Shown in pieces: positions 32,185 to 39,232 of a DNA stretch of 64,000 nucleotides. The notes beneath the pieces are model-generated. The model worked only from the letters and a program-made list of their open reading frames with translations, was not told where the DNA came from and did no database searches. This DNA is from Pontibacter sp. E15-1 (lineage in GTDB: Bacteria; Bacteroidota; Bacteroidia; Cytophagales; Hymenobacteraceae), in NCBI RefSeq assembly GCF_022601975.1, contig NZ_JAKVIR010000002.1, positions 1 to 64,000 of the forward strand. The letters are read 5' to 3'. Within the stretch, counting starts at the first letter, position 1. Every line of letters begins with the position of its first letter. Position numbers and translations under genes: made by a program.

Positions 32185-34020
32185 TTATTTCTTCACAAAA
32201 TCCTCGAACGACTGCTGCATATAGGCCTTCCCGTTTTGTATTTGTTCGTCGGTGATGCCTGTATCCGCTGTGATGACCTGCTTTGCCATGTTGTCGAAGG
32301 TCAGCGTGCCTTGTGGGGTGACGTAGCCGAAGCCATCATTGAACACATAAAACGCAAAAGGAGAGGTGTCCGGAGCGAACAGATTCCGGCTCCATGTGAA
32401 GTCCTGATAGGGCAGGTGAACCTGGGCAAGCAGCGTAGCCGCAATGTCGGTTTGGGAGGCAATGGCCCGGACTTCCAGCGTGTCCCGGATGGCGCCGCCC
32501 GTGAGTACGAACGGGATCCGGAATTTGCCTGGCGCGTAATTCGGGTCGTTGCCCGGCAGCGGGTGGCCGTGGTCGGCCGTAATCACCACCACGGTGTTTT
32601 CCCACCACGGCTGCTGCTTTGCCTTCGCTATGAATTGCCCAAGGGCCCAATCGGTATAATACACGCTGTTCCGGAACAAGGCTTCTTCAGTGCTTCCCGG
32701 AAACTTAAGCGAAATCGGGATCTCAAAAGGCTCGTGGCTGCTCAGGGTATACACCGTGCTGAAGAAAGGCTCACGCTCCTGGTTCAGCTCTTCCAACACC
32801 CGACCGAACAGCACATGGTCGTGAGCGCCCCACTTGGAGTTATAGGTGGCTGGGTCAAAATCCGCCTTGGCCGTCAGACGGTCATACCCCCCGTTGGTAA
32901 GGTAAGAGCGGATGTTGGCAAACTCCAACTCACCGCCATAATAATAGCTGGTGCTATACTGGTACTGCTTGAACACCTTGCTCAGCTGAGGCAGCCGCTC
33001 CGTTTTCTGCGGATACTTAATGATGGATGTTGTGGTTTGCACCGGGTAACCGCTCAGGAGGGCCACCATGCCTTTTTCGCTGCGGTCGCCGCTGGCATAC
33101 ATGTTCGTGAAGCTAATGCCCCCGGCTGCCAGGCGGTTCAGATTCGGCGTCACGTCCGGCTCGCCTCCCAGGCTGCCGATGAACTTGGCCGTATAACTCT
33201 CCAGGATGATAAACAGCACGTTGGGTTTGTCCGCCTGTATAAACGCAGCGGCACTCGAGTCTGGGGTATGATAGAGGGCCTGTACCCGTTCTGCGGCCTC
33301 CTCGGGCGGCATGTACTGGTATGGGTTTGTGTTGGCCTTGTTGTACTTGAGGAGCGCGTATGCCAGATTCCAGGGCATGTTCAGACCCGCGTGGTTGGCA
33401 TAGGGCTTTGCCGAAAAATAAGCCGCGCTCTGGTTTATCGGAATCTGCTGCCACCCGCCGCGCAGCGGCAGTACTAACACTGCCAGGTATAAAAGCGCCA
33501 GTCCGGCCGCTATCCATTTCCCGCCCCGTGTCGCGAATCGCTTCAGGTCAATTGCTTTTACATAGAGCACGATATAGGCAAGCGACAGCATCAGCGTGAT
33601 GAGCAGCAGCAGGAAGAGGGGAGCCACGGCGGCAGAAGCTACCATCTCGGCGGGTGTGTTGAGGTACTGCAGCGGAGTGGCATCCAACCGGAAACCCCAG
33701 TAGGTATACAGTTCCAGGTCTGCGGACAGGAGCGCGGAGAGCACGACCAGCAATACAAAGGTATAAACCCGCACAAACCCGGCTGCTTTAAACCTCGGCC
33801 ACAGCGTGGCAAGCAACAGCGCTAAAAATGGGAGCAGGCAAAGGTAGGCGCTGGCGGAGGCATCCAGCCGCAGGCCATACACAAACACGTTCAGGGTGTC
33901 AGCCGAGGTGAGTGCAACGCTCTTGTCGAGGTGATAGATCAGGAACACCGCGCGGGCCACAACAAAGTAGAGCACCCAGAACAAAAAATAGAGGGGCTGG
34001 AAGTACAGTCGATTTCTCAC
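32185..34020 (-). CDS. LTA synthase-like membrane sulfatase
   Basis: About 611 residues, with five N-terminal membrane helices (about 5-215) and a large periplasmic sulfatase/alkaline-phosphatase domain. Key phrases are VLFIILESYTAKFIGSLGG (Thr in the catalytic position, metal-binding Glu), YASGDRSEKGMVALLSGYP, and VVITADHGHPLPGN, as in the LtaS/OpgB class that transfers glycerol- or phosphoethanolamine-type groups. In a Gram-negative host the substrate is likely an envelope glycan or lipid, not lipoteichoic acid. The frame is open to 34116, but a GTG at 34020 right behind a -7 box gives a start directly before the first helix, so I prefer it. Confidence 0.85.
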   Translation of the reverse strand: MRNRLYFQPLYFLFWVLYFVVARAVFLIYHLDKSVALTSADTLNVFVYGLRLDASASAYLCLLPFLALLLATLWPRFKAAGFVRVYTFVLLVVLSALLSADLELYTYWGFRLDATPLQYLNTPAEMVASAAVAPLFLLLLITLMLSLAYIVLYVKAIDLKRFATRGGKWIAAGLALLYLAVLVLPLRGGWQQIPINQSAAYFSAKPYANHAGLNMPWNLAYALLKYNKANTNPYQYMPPEEAAERVQALYHTPDSSAAAFIQADKPNVLFIILESYTAKFIGSLGGEPDVTPNLNRLAAGGISFTNMYASGDRSEKGMVALLSGYPVQTTTSIIKYPQKTERLPQLSKVFKQYQYSTSYYYGGELEFANIRSYLTNGGYDRLTAKADFDPATYNSKWGAHDHVLFGRVLEELNQEREPFFSTVYTLSSHEPFEIPISLKFPGSTEEALFRNSVYYTDWALGQFIAKAKQQPWWENTVVVITADHGHPLPGNDPNYAPGKFRIPFVLTGGAIRDTLEVRAIASQTDIAATLLAQVHLPYQDFTWSRNLFAPDTSPFAFYVFNDGFGYVTPQGTLTFDNMAKQVITADTGITDEQIQNGKAYMQQSFEDFVKK

Positions 34021-34024
34021 GGCA

Positions 34025-34032
34025 CAAATATA
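34025..34032 (-). promoter_or_regulatory. Possible promoter -7 box of the sulfatase gene
   Basis: Minus-strand TATATTTG fits TAnnTTTG and ends 4 bases before the proposed GTG start at 34020. A TTG lies 15 bases upstream. If used, the mRNA would be almost leaderless. Confidence 0.35.
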
Positions 34033-34162
34033 CAGCTTCTGCCAGCGCAACGGATGCCCTTCCGTAGATTTTCGGAGAAGTGGGACAGGTATGGCCAACA
34101 TGGGGGGAGCCGCCAAAAAAGTATGGTTATGATTTAAGATCCCTATTTGATTGACACGCTAT

Positions 34163-34194
34163 TTTGCCAACAAAAGGGTGTTTTTGTTGGCAAA
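34163..34194. promoter_or_regulatory. 13-bp perfect inverted repeat upstream of glutamine synthetase
   Basis: TTTGCCAACAAAA at 34163-34175 and its reverse complement at 34182-34194, with a 6-base spacer. It lies 25 bases upstream of the -33 element of the glutamine synthetase promoter, in the gap between divergent genes, so it looks more like an operator than a terminator. No gene reads into it. Confidence 0.55.
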
Positions 34195-34219
34195 GCCTTA
34201 AAAAAAAGAGATCTTTTTA

Positions 34220-34248
34220 TTTGAAAGCGAAATTTATATCTATATTTG
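34220..34248 (+). promoter_or_regulatory. Promoter of glutamine synthetase III
   Basis: TTTG at 34220-34223, 17-base spacer, TATATTTG at 34241-34248. This is the best full match in the window to the Bacteroidota pattern (TTTG or TTG, 17-23 bases, TAnnTTTG). The expected start of transcription is about 34255, giving a leader of some 23 bases. Confidence 0.6.
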
Positions 34249-34277
34249 CTACACCTTAAAACCATTCATACTAACAA

Positions 34278-36470
34278 ATGGCAACACTACGATTTAAAGC
34301 GCTGGATTTAGTAAGCCAGCGCAAAACAGCTGATGTAACTTTACCTTCTCAGAACATTACGCATTATTATGGCGAGAATGTGTTTGGCCTGGAAGCCATG
34401 CGCGCGACAATGTCGTCTGATAATTACAAGCGTCTGCGTCGTATCAGCAACTCAGGCGACAAAGTGGATCGTAACCTTGCAGATGCCGTGGCGGCAGCGA
34501 TGAAGTCGTGGGCAATGAGCAAAGGAGCCACGCACTACACGCACTGGTTTCAGCCACTGACAGGGACTACTGCCGAGAAGCACGACTCTTTCTTCGACCT
34601 GACGTCTGAAGGCGACGCGATTGAGGCCTTCAAAGGAAGCGCCCTTGTGCAGCAGGAGCCGGATGCATCTTCTTTCCCGAGCGGCGGTATCCGTAACACG
34701 TTTGAGGCACGTGGCTATACTGCCTGGGATCCTTCTTCCCCGGCTTTTGTGATCGAAGGCATCAATTCCAAGACACTTTGCATTCCTACCATCTTCGTTT
34801 CATACACGGGCGAGGCGCTGGACTATAAAACACCACTACTGAAGTCTTTGAAGTTGTTGAACGACGCGGCTGTGCCTGTGTGCCAGTTCTTCGACAAAGA
34901 CGTGAACAAGGTTACCACTACTCTGGGCATTGAGCAGGAGTACTTCCTGGTAGACAAGGCCCTGTATGCTGCCCGCCCTGACCTGATGATGACAGGCCGA
35001 ACGCTGTTTGGCCATGCGCCTGCAAAAGGACAGCAGCTGGAGGACCACTATTTCGGTTCTATCCCGAGCCGCGTGCATGCCTTTATGGTAGACTTTGAGA
35101 AAGCAGCCCACCGTCTGGGCATTCCGCTGCGCACGCGCCACAACGAGGTGGCCCCGGGCCAGTTTGAGTGCGCGCCTACGTTTGAGGATGCCAGCCTTGC
35201 TGCCGACCACAACCAGCTCCTGATGGACATCATGGACCGCGTTGCTGATCGCCACGGGTTTAAAGTGTTGCTGCACGAGAAGCCTTTTAAAGGCGTGAAC
35301 GGTAGCGGAAAGCATAATAACTGGGCCATGAGCACCAACACTGGTGTGAACCTGCTCGGCCCTGGCAAAAAACCAAAAGAGAACCTGCAGTTCCTGACCT
35401 TCTTCATCAATACCATCAAAGCGGTGCACAAGCACGCCGACCTGCTGCGCGCCAGCATCGCGTCTGCCAGCAACGACCACCGTCTGGGTGCCAACGAGGC
35501 TCCGCCGGCGATCATGTCTGTTTTTGTGGGCCAGCAGCTGACCGCTGTGTTGGATGAGCTGGAGCGCACTGCCAAAGTGCCGATGGAGAAAGGCGATAAT
35601 ATGTACCTGAAGTTGGGTATAGACCGTATCCCGGAGGTATTGCTGGATAACACAGACCGTAACCGTACGTCTCCGTTTGCCTTCACCGGTAACAAGTTTG
35701 AGTTCCGTGCGGTTGGTTCATCTGCCAACGTATCGAACCCGATGACGGTGCTGAACACGATCGTGGCTGACCAGCTGATGGACTTCAGAAAGGAAGTGGA
35801 TCAGCTGATTGACGGAGATGGCATGAAAAAAGAGATCGCCATCATCCAGGTGCTGCGCGAGTATGTAGTGGAGTCGAAGGCGGTGCGTTTCGAAGGCAAC
35901 GGCTATTCTCAGGAGTGGGAGGATGAAGCGGAGCGACGCGGCTTGTCTAATGTGAAGACGACGCCACGCGCCCTGGACGTTTACCACCGCGAGGAAGTGA
36001 AAGAGCTGTTCAGCAGAACTGGCATCCTGACCGAGGTTGAGCTGAACGCCCGCCACGAGATCCTGCTGGAAGAATACATCAAGAAAATACAGATCGAGGC
36101 CCGTGTGCTCGGCGACCTTGCCGTAAACCACGTGATCCCAACCGCGATCGCATACCAGAACAAGCTCATCAATAACGTGCGCGGTTTGAAAGAACTTGGC
36201 CTGGAGGATGAGTTCACTAGAACGACAATAGACTCTATCAAGAAAATGTCGCAGCACATTACCACCATCCAGAAGAACGTGGATGAAATGGTAGAGGAGC
36301 GCAAGGTAGCCAACAAGATAGACGATGCCCGCGAGCGTGCCATCTACTATCAGGAGAAAGTGTTTGCTTATTTCGACACGATCCGTTACAGCGTAGACAA
36401 GCTGGAGCTGATGGTAGACGACGAAGACTGGCCTCTGGTAAAATACCGTGAGCTGATGTTCAACAGATAG
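34278..36470 (+). CDS. glnN: Glutamine synthetase type III
   Basis: Makes glutamine from glutamate, ammonia and ATP. The 730-residue length and the phrases HYYGENVFGLEAMR, HYTHWFQPLTG, EKHDSFFDL and GIEQEYFLVD define the type III enzyme (GlnN, about 80 kDa, double-ring dodecamer), distinct from the 470-residue type I. Catalytic-domain blocks VAPGQFECAPTFEDASLAADHNQL, GVNGSGKHNNWAMST and NRTSPFAFTGNKFEFRAVGSS are intact. It is a single-gene unit with a good promoter, a large inverted repeat upstream and a terminator downstream. No PII or ammonium transporter gene is close. Confidence 0.97.
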   Translation: MATLRFKALDLVSQRKTADVTLPSQNITHYYGENVFGLEAMRATMSSDNYKRLRRISNSGDKVDRNLADAVAAAMKSWAMSKGATHYTHWFQPLTGTTAEKHDSFFDLTSEGDAIEAFKGSALVQQEPDASSFPSGGIRNTFEARGYTAWDPSSPAFVIEGINSKTLCIPTIFVSYTGEALDYKTPLLKSLKLLNDAAVPVCQFFDKDVNKVTTTLGIEQEYFLVDKALYAARPDLMMTGRTLFGHAPAKGQQLEDHYFGSIPSRVHAFMVDFEKAAHRLGIPLRTRHNEVAPGQFECAPTFEDASLAADHNQLLMDIMDRVADRHGFKVLLHEKPFKGVNGSGKHNNWAMSTNTGVNLLGPGKKPKENLQFLTFFINTIKAVHKHADLLRASIASASNDHRLGANEAPPAIMSVFVGQQLTAVLDELERTAKVPMEKGDNMYLKLGIDRIPEVLLDNTDRNRTSPFAFTGNKFEFRAVGSSANVSNPMTVLNTIVADQLMDFRKEVDQLIDGDGMKKEIAIIQVLREYVVESKAVRFEGNGYSQEWEDEAERRGLSNVKTTPRALDVYHREEVKELFSRTGILTEVELNARHEILLEEYIKKIQIEARVLGDLAVNHVIPTAIAYQNKLINNVRGLKELGLEDEFTRTTIDSIKKMSQHITTIQKNVDEMVEERKVANKIDDARERAIYYQEKVFAYFDTIRYSVDKLELMVDDEDWPLVKYRELMFNR

Positions 36471-36497
36471 TATAGTCAGGTTTTCGGACTTGCATGC

Positions 36498-36523
36498 AAA
36501 AGGCACCTTCGCGGGTGCCTTTT
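36498..36523 (+). terminator. Terminator of glutamine synthetase III
   Basis: A 10-bp stem, 36498-36507 with 36514-36523, 6-base loop, then TTTTG with further T residues. It begins 27 bases after the stop, and the outer A-T pairs let it also serve the convergent gene at 36529. Confidence 0.8.
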
Positions 36524-36528
36524 GTTGT

Positions 36529-36927
36529 TTATATCGGTTCCTCAGCGTGGCCCTCCGCAGATAGCGCGCGAATCTTGACTGCGAGTTGCCCCGCTACTTT
36601 GGCAAGTACCAGCGGCAGCAATATCAGCACCAGCCCCACGGCCATCACCTTACGAAGGCCCAGCCGCATAATCAGTTTGGTCGCCAGATTGTTGCGTATC
36701 TCGGCCAGCATAAACTTTCCGGCACGGGTCATGGGTTTGCCATGGAGCACTTCCTGTACGGTGCGCCAATTGCCTTTTTCCAGCTGCCGCAACAGAAATG
36801 CGGTAACCGTGTCTGATGTGACTGCGATCGCCTCATTCAGCTGCTCCTGGCGCAGTTTGCCCCATTGGGCGATCGCTTTTAGTTTGCGTGGGGATGGATT
36901 CGGGAAAAATGGCTGCATGTGTATCAT
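36529..36927 (-). CDS. Small hypothetical protein with one membrane helix
   Basis: A 132-residue protein. Residues 1-85 are soluble and helical (PRKLKAIAQWGKLRQEQLNEAIAVTSDTVTAFLLRQLEKGNWRTVQEVLHG), then an amphipathic part, one strong membrane segment (about 94-112, VMAVGLVLILLPLVLAKVAG) and a short tail. No signal peptide, so probably tail-side anchored in the inner membrane. I do not recognise the family. An ATG at 36918 is an alternative start. It ends against the glutamine synthetase terminator and has normal base composition, unlike the next gene. Confidence 0.65.
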   Translation of the reverse strand: MIHMQPFFPNPSPRKLKAIAQWGKLRQEQLNEAIAVTSDTVTAFLLRQLEKGNWRTVQEVLHGKPMTRAGKFMLAEIRNNLATKLIMRLGLRKVMAVGLVLILLPLVLAKVAGQLAVKIRALSAEGHAEEPI

Positions 36928-37276
36928 ACCTGTTTGTACGCGCCCACCATAAAATGGCTTCCGGATATCAGGGTTTTTCCTTCTCTGCTCAGGTTTGCCC
37001 AGTTTATACCCCGTTTCGTTTCTGGCAAATCGAGTCTGGTCCCGTTTAAAATAAAAGGTAGTCCTGTATAAAAGTAATGTTCTTCTCTCAACTCAGGGTA
37101 TTTTTAAAGTTGAAAAGCTAACTCCTGTCTTGCATAAACCATCATGTAAAATAGACCAAGATTTAACAACAAATCGGTCAACACTTTTCAGAACGAGTCA
37201 TTACTTTATTGCGGTAAAGTAAACGGCCGTTTATGTAACTTAATAGCTGGAGAACTGACTAACTTAAAGTCGCTTA
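36928..37276. other. Intergenic region with palindromes at the edge of the AT-rich patch
   Basis: No convincing ORF. GC content drops from about 37,080 onward. Near 37,200 there are two adjacent palindromes: ACTTTA (37203-37208) with TAAAGT (37215-37220) around a 6-base loop, and the perfect 14-bp palindrome TAAACGGCCGTTTA at 37220-37233. They lie 43-74 bases beyond the stop of the orphan gene at 37277. Confidence 0.5.
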
Positions 37277-38236
37277 TCAAGTGAGATACTTTTCTTCAAA
37301 AATATTTTGAGGCATAAGCTGTAAATATCTTTTATAATGTGTTGTTTTGATGAATTCACTAAAGTCAGACTGGTCCACATGTAATCCATCTTCAATCCAA
37401 TTATCTTTATCAACAAGTAAAGCTGGGTTCAAAATGATAGCTTGCTCATCTAGATCATGAACACAAATGATAAAATGTGGTGGTATAAAGCCTTTAAGGC
37501 TAAACTCTTCTTCTTTAGGATGAAAACTATTTGATAGAACAGGAAGTTTTAGCTTAGTAATCTTTTCCTTGTACTCATCTAGTTTGCTGACACTCATATA
37601 CAAGTTGTATGTGTTTGGGAGCCAAAGAAATACAATTAACTTATTACTTTTCTCATTCCACAAAGCTGTTTGGGGAGATAAGGTTGTAGAAACATAGTTG
37701 ACTAACCTATTGCTTTCATATGTTTGTAATCCATAAAAGTAATAGTCGAAAATATCCTTATTAAATTTAAGAGTTTTTGAGAATATATTCTTGTTATTTA
37801 CATTCTTAAAATAGGTCAAATCTATTGGCGCATTATTTAATTCACTGTTCAATTCACTGTAGTTATCGAATATCCATTTTGCAATTTTAGTATTATTTAT
37901 ATTGATGTTTTTCAATGGATTTCCAGTCTTGCCACTTTCGTGAAGGAAATTTTTTGCTTTATCACCAACTAGAAAAAGTCCATCATATAGACTGTCATTT
38001 GAATTCAATTTTGCATTCAAATTATCTCTTAATTTAGATTTTTTTATCCCTCGTAATAACAGCAGAGCTTCATTGTCATCATAATTTAAAAATCTCCTAA
38101 TTTTATCTAAAGCTATTCTTCTATCAACTTCGGTTCCACTGTTATATTGCCCAAATTTTACAGTTATGTCTGAATTAATGATTGTTGTTAGAAGCTCCTT
38201 AGAATCTTCAGTTGTATAAAATTCTGTATAATCCAT
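37277..38236 (-). CDS. AT-rich orphan protein with ADP-ribosyltransferase-like motifs
   Basis: A 319-residue cytosolic-looking protein rich in Asn, Lys and Leu. GC is near 30% in the stretch I counted, against a bit over 50% around it, so recent acquisition is likely. I do not recognise the family. The C-terminal half has a pattern like the arginine-specific ADP-ribosyltransferase fold: STTLSPQTAL (183-192) in the place of the STS motif and KEEEFSLKG (241-249) in the place of the ExE loop, followed by the hydrophobic strand HFIICV. The first motif (YRG) would correspond to FYG at 167-169, so the usual Arg is missing. Activity is therefore doubtful and the assignment is only a hypothesis. Confidence 0.6.
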   Translation of the reverse strand: MDYTEFYTTEDSKELLTTIINSDITVKFGQYNSGTEVDRRIALDKIRRFLNYDDNEALLLLRGIKKSKLRDNLNAKLNSNDSLYDGLFLVGDKAKNFLHESGKTGNPLKNININNTKIAKWIFDNYSELNSELNNAPIDLTYFKNVNNKNIFSKTLKFNKDIFDYYFYGLQTYESNRLVNYVSTTLSPQTALWNEKSNKLIVFLWLPNTYNLYMSVSKLDEYKEKITKLKLPVLSNSFHPKEEEFSLKGFIPPHFIICVHDLDEQAIILNPALLVDKDNWIEDGLHVDQSDFSEFIKTTHYKRYLQLMPQNIFEEKYLT

Positions 38237-38440
38237 TTTGATTTAATGGTAAAACTTTAATCATCTTTTAATGATTAATATATCCTTCGTTTATTTTCTT
38301 AAAGGTAAAAAAACTAACGTTTTCCTTCCTATATCTGGAGCGCCGATTGATCACGCATTTTTACTGATTTCAGGGTAAACAAAGGCGTAAAGAAAACACT
38401 GTAAACGCGTATCTTAAGGTAAAGACTTATTTTAACATCT

Positions 38441-38683
38441 ATGGCGAATATCAAAGATTACATCTCCATCGATCCGGAAGTCCTAAGCGGTAAGCCGGTG
38501 TTCAAAGGAACTCGTGTTCCGCTCGATACGCTTTTCATGCACCTTGAGAAGGGTATTTCACTAGCTGACTTCTTAGATGACTTCCCGTCCGTAAGCAAAG
38601 AGCAGGCAGTGGCCGTTCTTAGTATTGCAGAAAGGATCATGACTTCCAAGGACATCGAGAAGATTTATGAGCGTGCTGCTTGA
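38441..38683 (+). CDS. DUF433 domain antitoxin-like protein
   Basis: An 80-residue DUF433 protein, a winged-helix family found as antitoxin beside PIN-like toxins. It shows the family core DYISIDPEVLSGKPVFKGTRVPLDTLFMHLEKGISLADFLDDFPSVSKEQAVAVL almost end to end; length is normal. It overlaps the DUF5615 gene by 17 bases, the arrangement expected for a toxin-antitoxin pair, with the antitoxin first. It sits in the accessory patch with the AT-rich orphan gene. Confidence 0.9.
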   Translation: MANIKDYISIDPEVLSGKPVFKGTRVPLDTLFMHLEKGISLADFLDDFPSVSKEQAVAVLSIAERIMTSKDIEKIYERAA

Positions 38684-38933
38684 CGAGAATTTACCAAAGC
38701 GGATTAAGTTTGATTTTCCTGAACACGAAATCTTAACTGTAAGCGACAAAGGCTGGAACGGCAAGAAAAATGGAGAGCTAATGCAATTGATGATAGCTGA
38801 GGATTTTGACGTGCTGCTGACCTTTGATAAAAACATGCAGCACCAGCAGAATTTCAAGAAATACGCTGTGCCTGTTTTTGTGCTGAACGCCAGTGACAAT
38901 ACTTACCTGACACGAAGCCGGCTTGTTACCTAA
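38667..38933 (+). CDS. DUF5615 PIN-like toxin, C-terminus cut by an in-frame stop
   Basis: An 88-residue PIN-like protein (VapC-related putative RNase). Acidic residues of the family are seen in MSVLLDENLPKRI, DKGWNGKKNGELM and DVLLTFDKNM. Members are normally about 105-115 residues. After the TAA at 38931-38933 the same frame continues without a stop for 18 codons, IKETLALQLQPGPTIINE, to TAG at 38988, and this reads like the missing family C-terminus. The gene is therefore probably a recent nonsense mutant, or it is read through. The catalytic core is before the stop. Confidence 0.8.
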   Translation: MSVLLDENLPKRIKFDFPEHEILTVSDKGWNGKKNGELMQLMIAEDFDVLLTFDKNMQHQQNFKKYAVPVFVLNASDNTYLTRSRLVT

Positions 38934-39232
38934 ATCAAAGAGACATTAGCTCTTCAGTTGCAGCCAGGCCCAACTATCATAAACGAGTAGTCATACCGAG
39001 CGATTCTGCTCCATTCTCTGTCAGCGACGCGTTCGCCCGGTTAAGAAAATCCTCACCTTCTCTAAAAAGCTCGAGAGGCCCCTAAGGACTATTTGGTATA
39101 CTTTCACTATGTATAACCTACCAATACTTTTATAGGACAACCAAATAAAGATGTTAATTTTACGTTCGTTGGCTTTGAACAAAGCAGGGTCAACTTTAGT
39201 TAAAATCAAGAGCTGTCGCGCACATTTTATAT

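Noticed and set aside
32128..33477. 449-codon plus-strand frame opposite the membrane sulfatase
   Set aside because: The sulfatase motifs on the minus strand explain the region; no motif is seen in the antisense product.
34021..34116. N-terminal extension of the sulfatase to the ATG at 34116
   Set aside because: It adds 32 residues without a membrane or signal pattern, and a promoter-like box lies inside it; the GTG at 34020 fits better.
39021..39209. 62-codon minus-strand frame in the gap before ispG
   Set aside because: Short, no family-like sequence, and in an AT-rich gap where such frames arise by chance.
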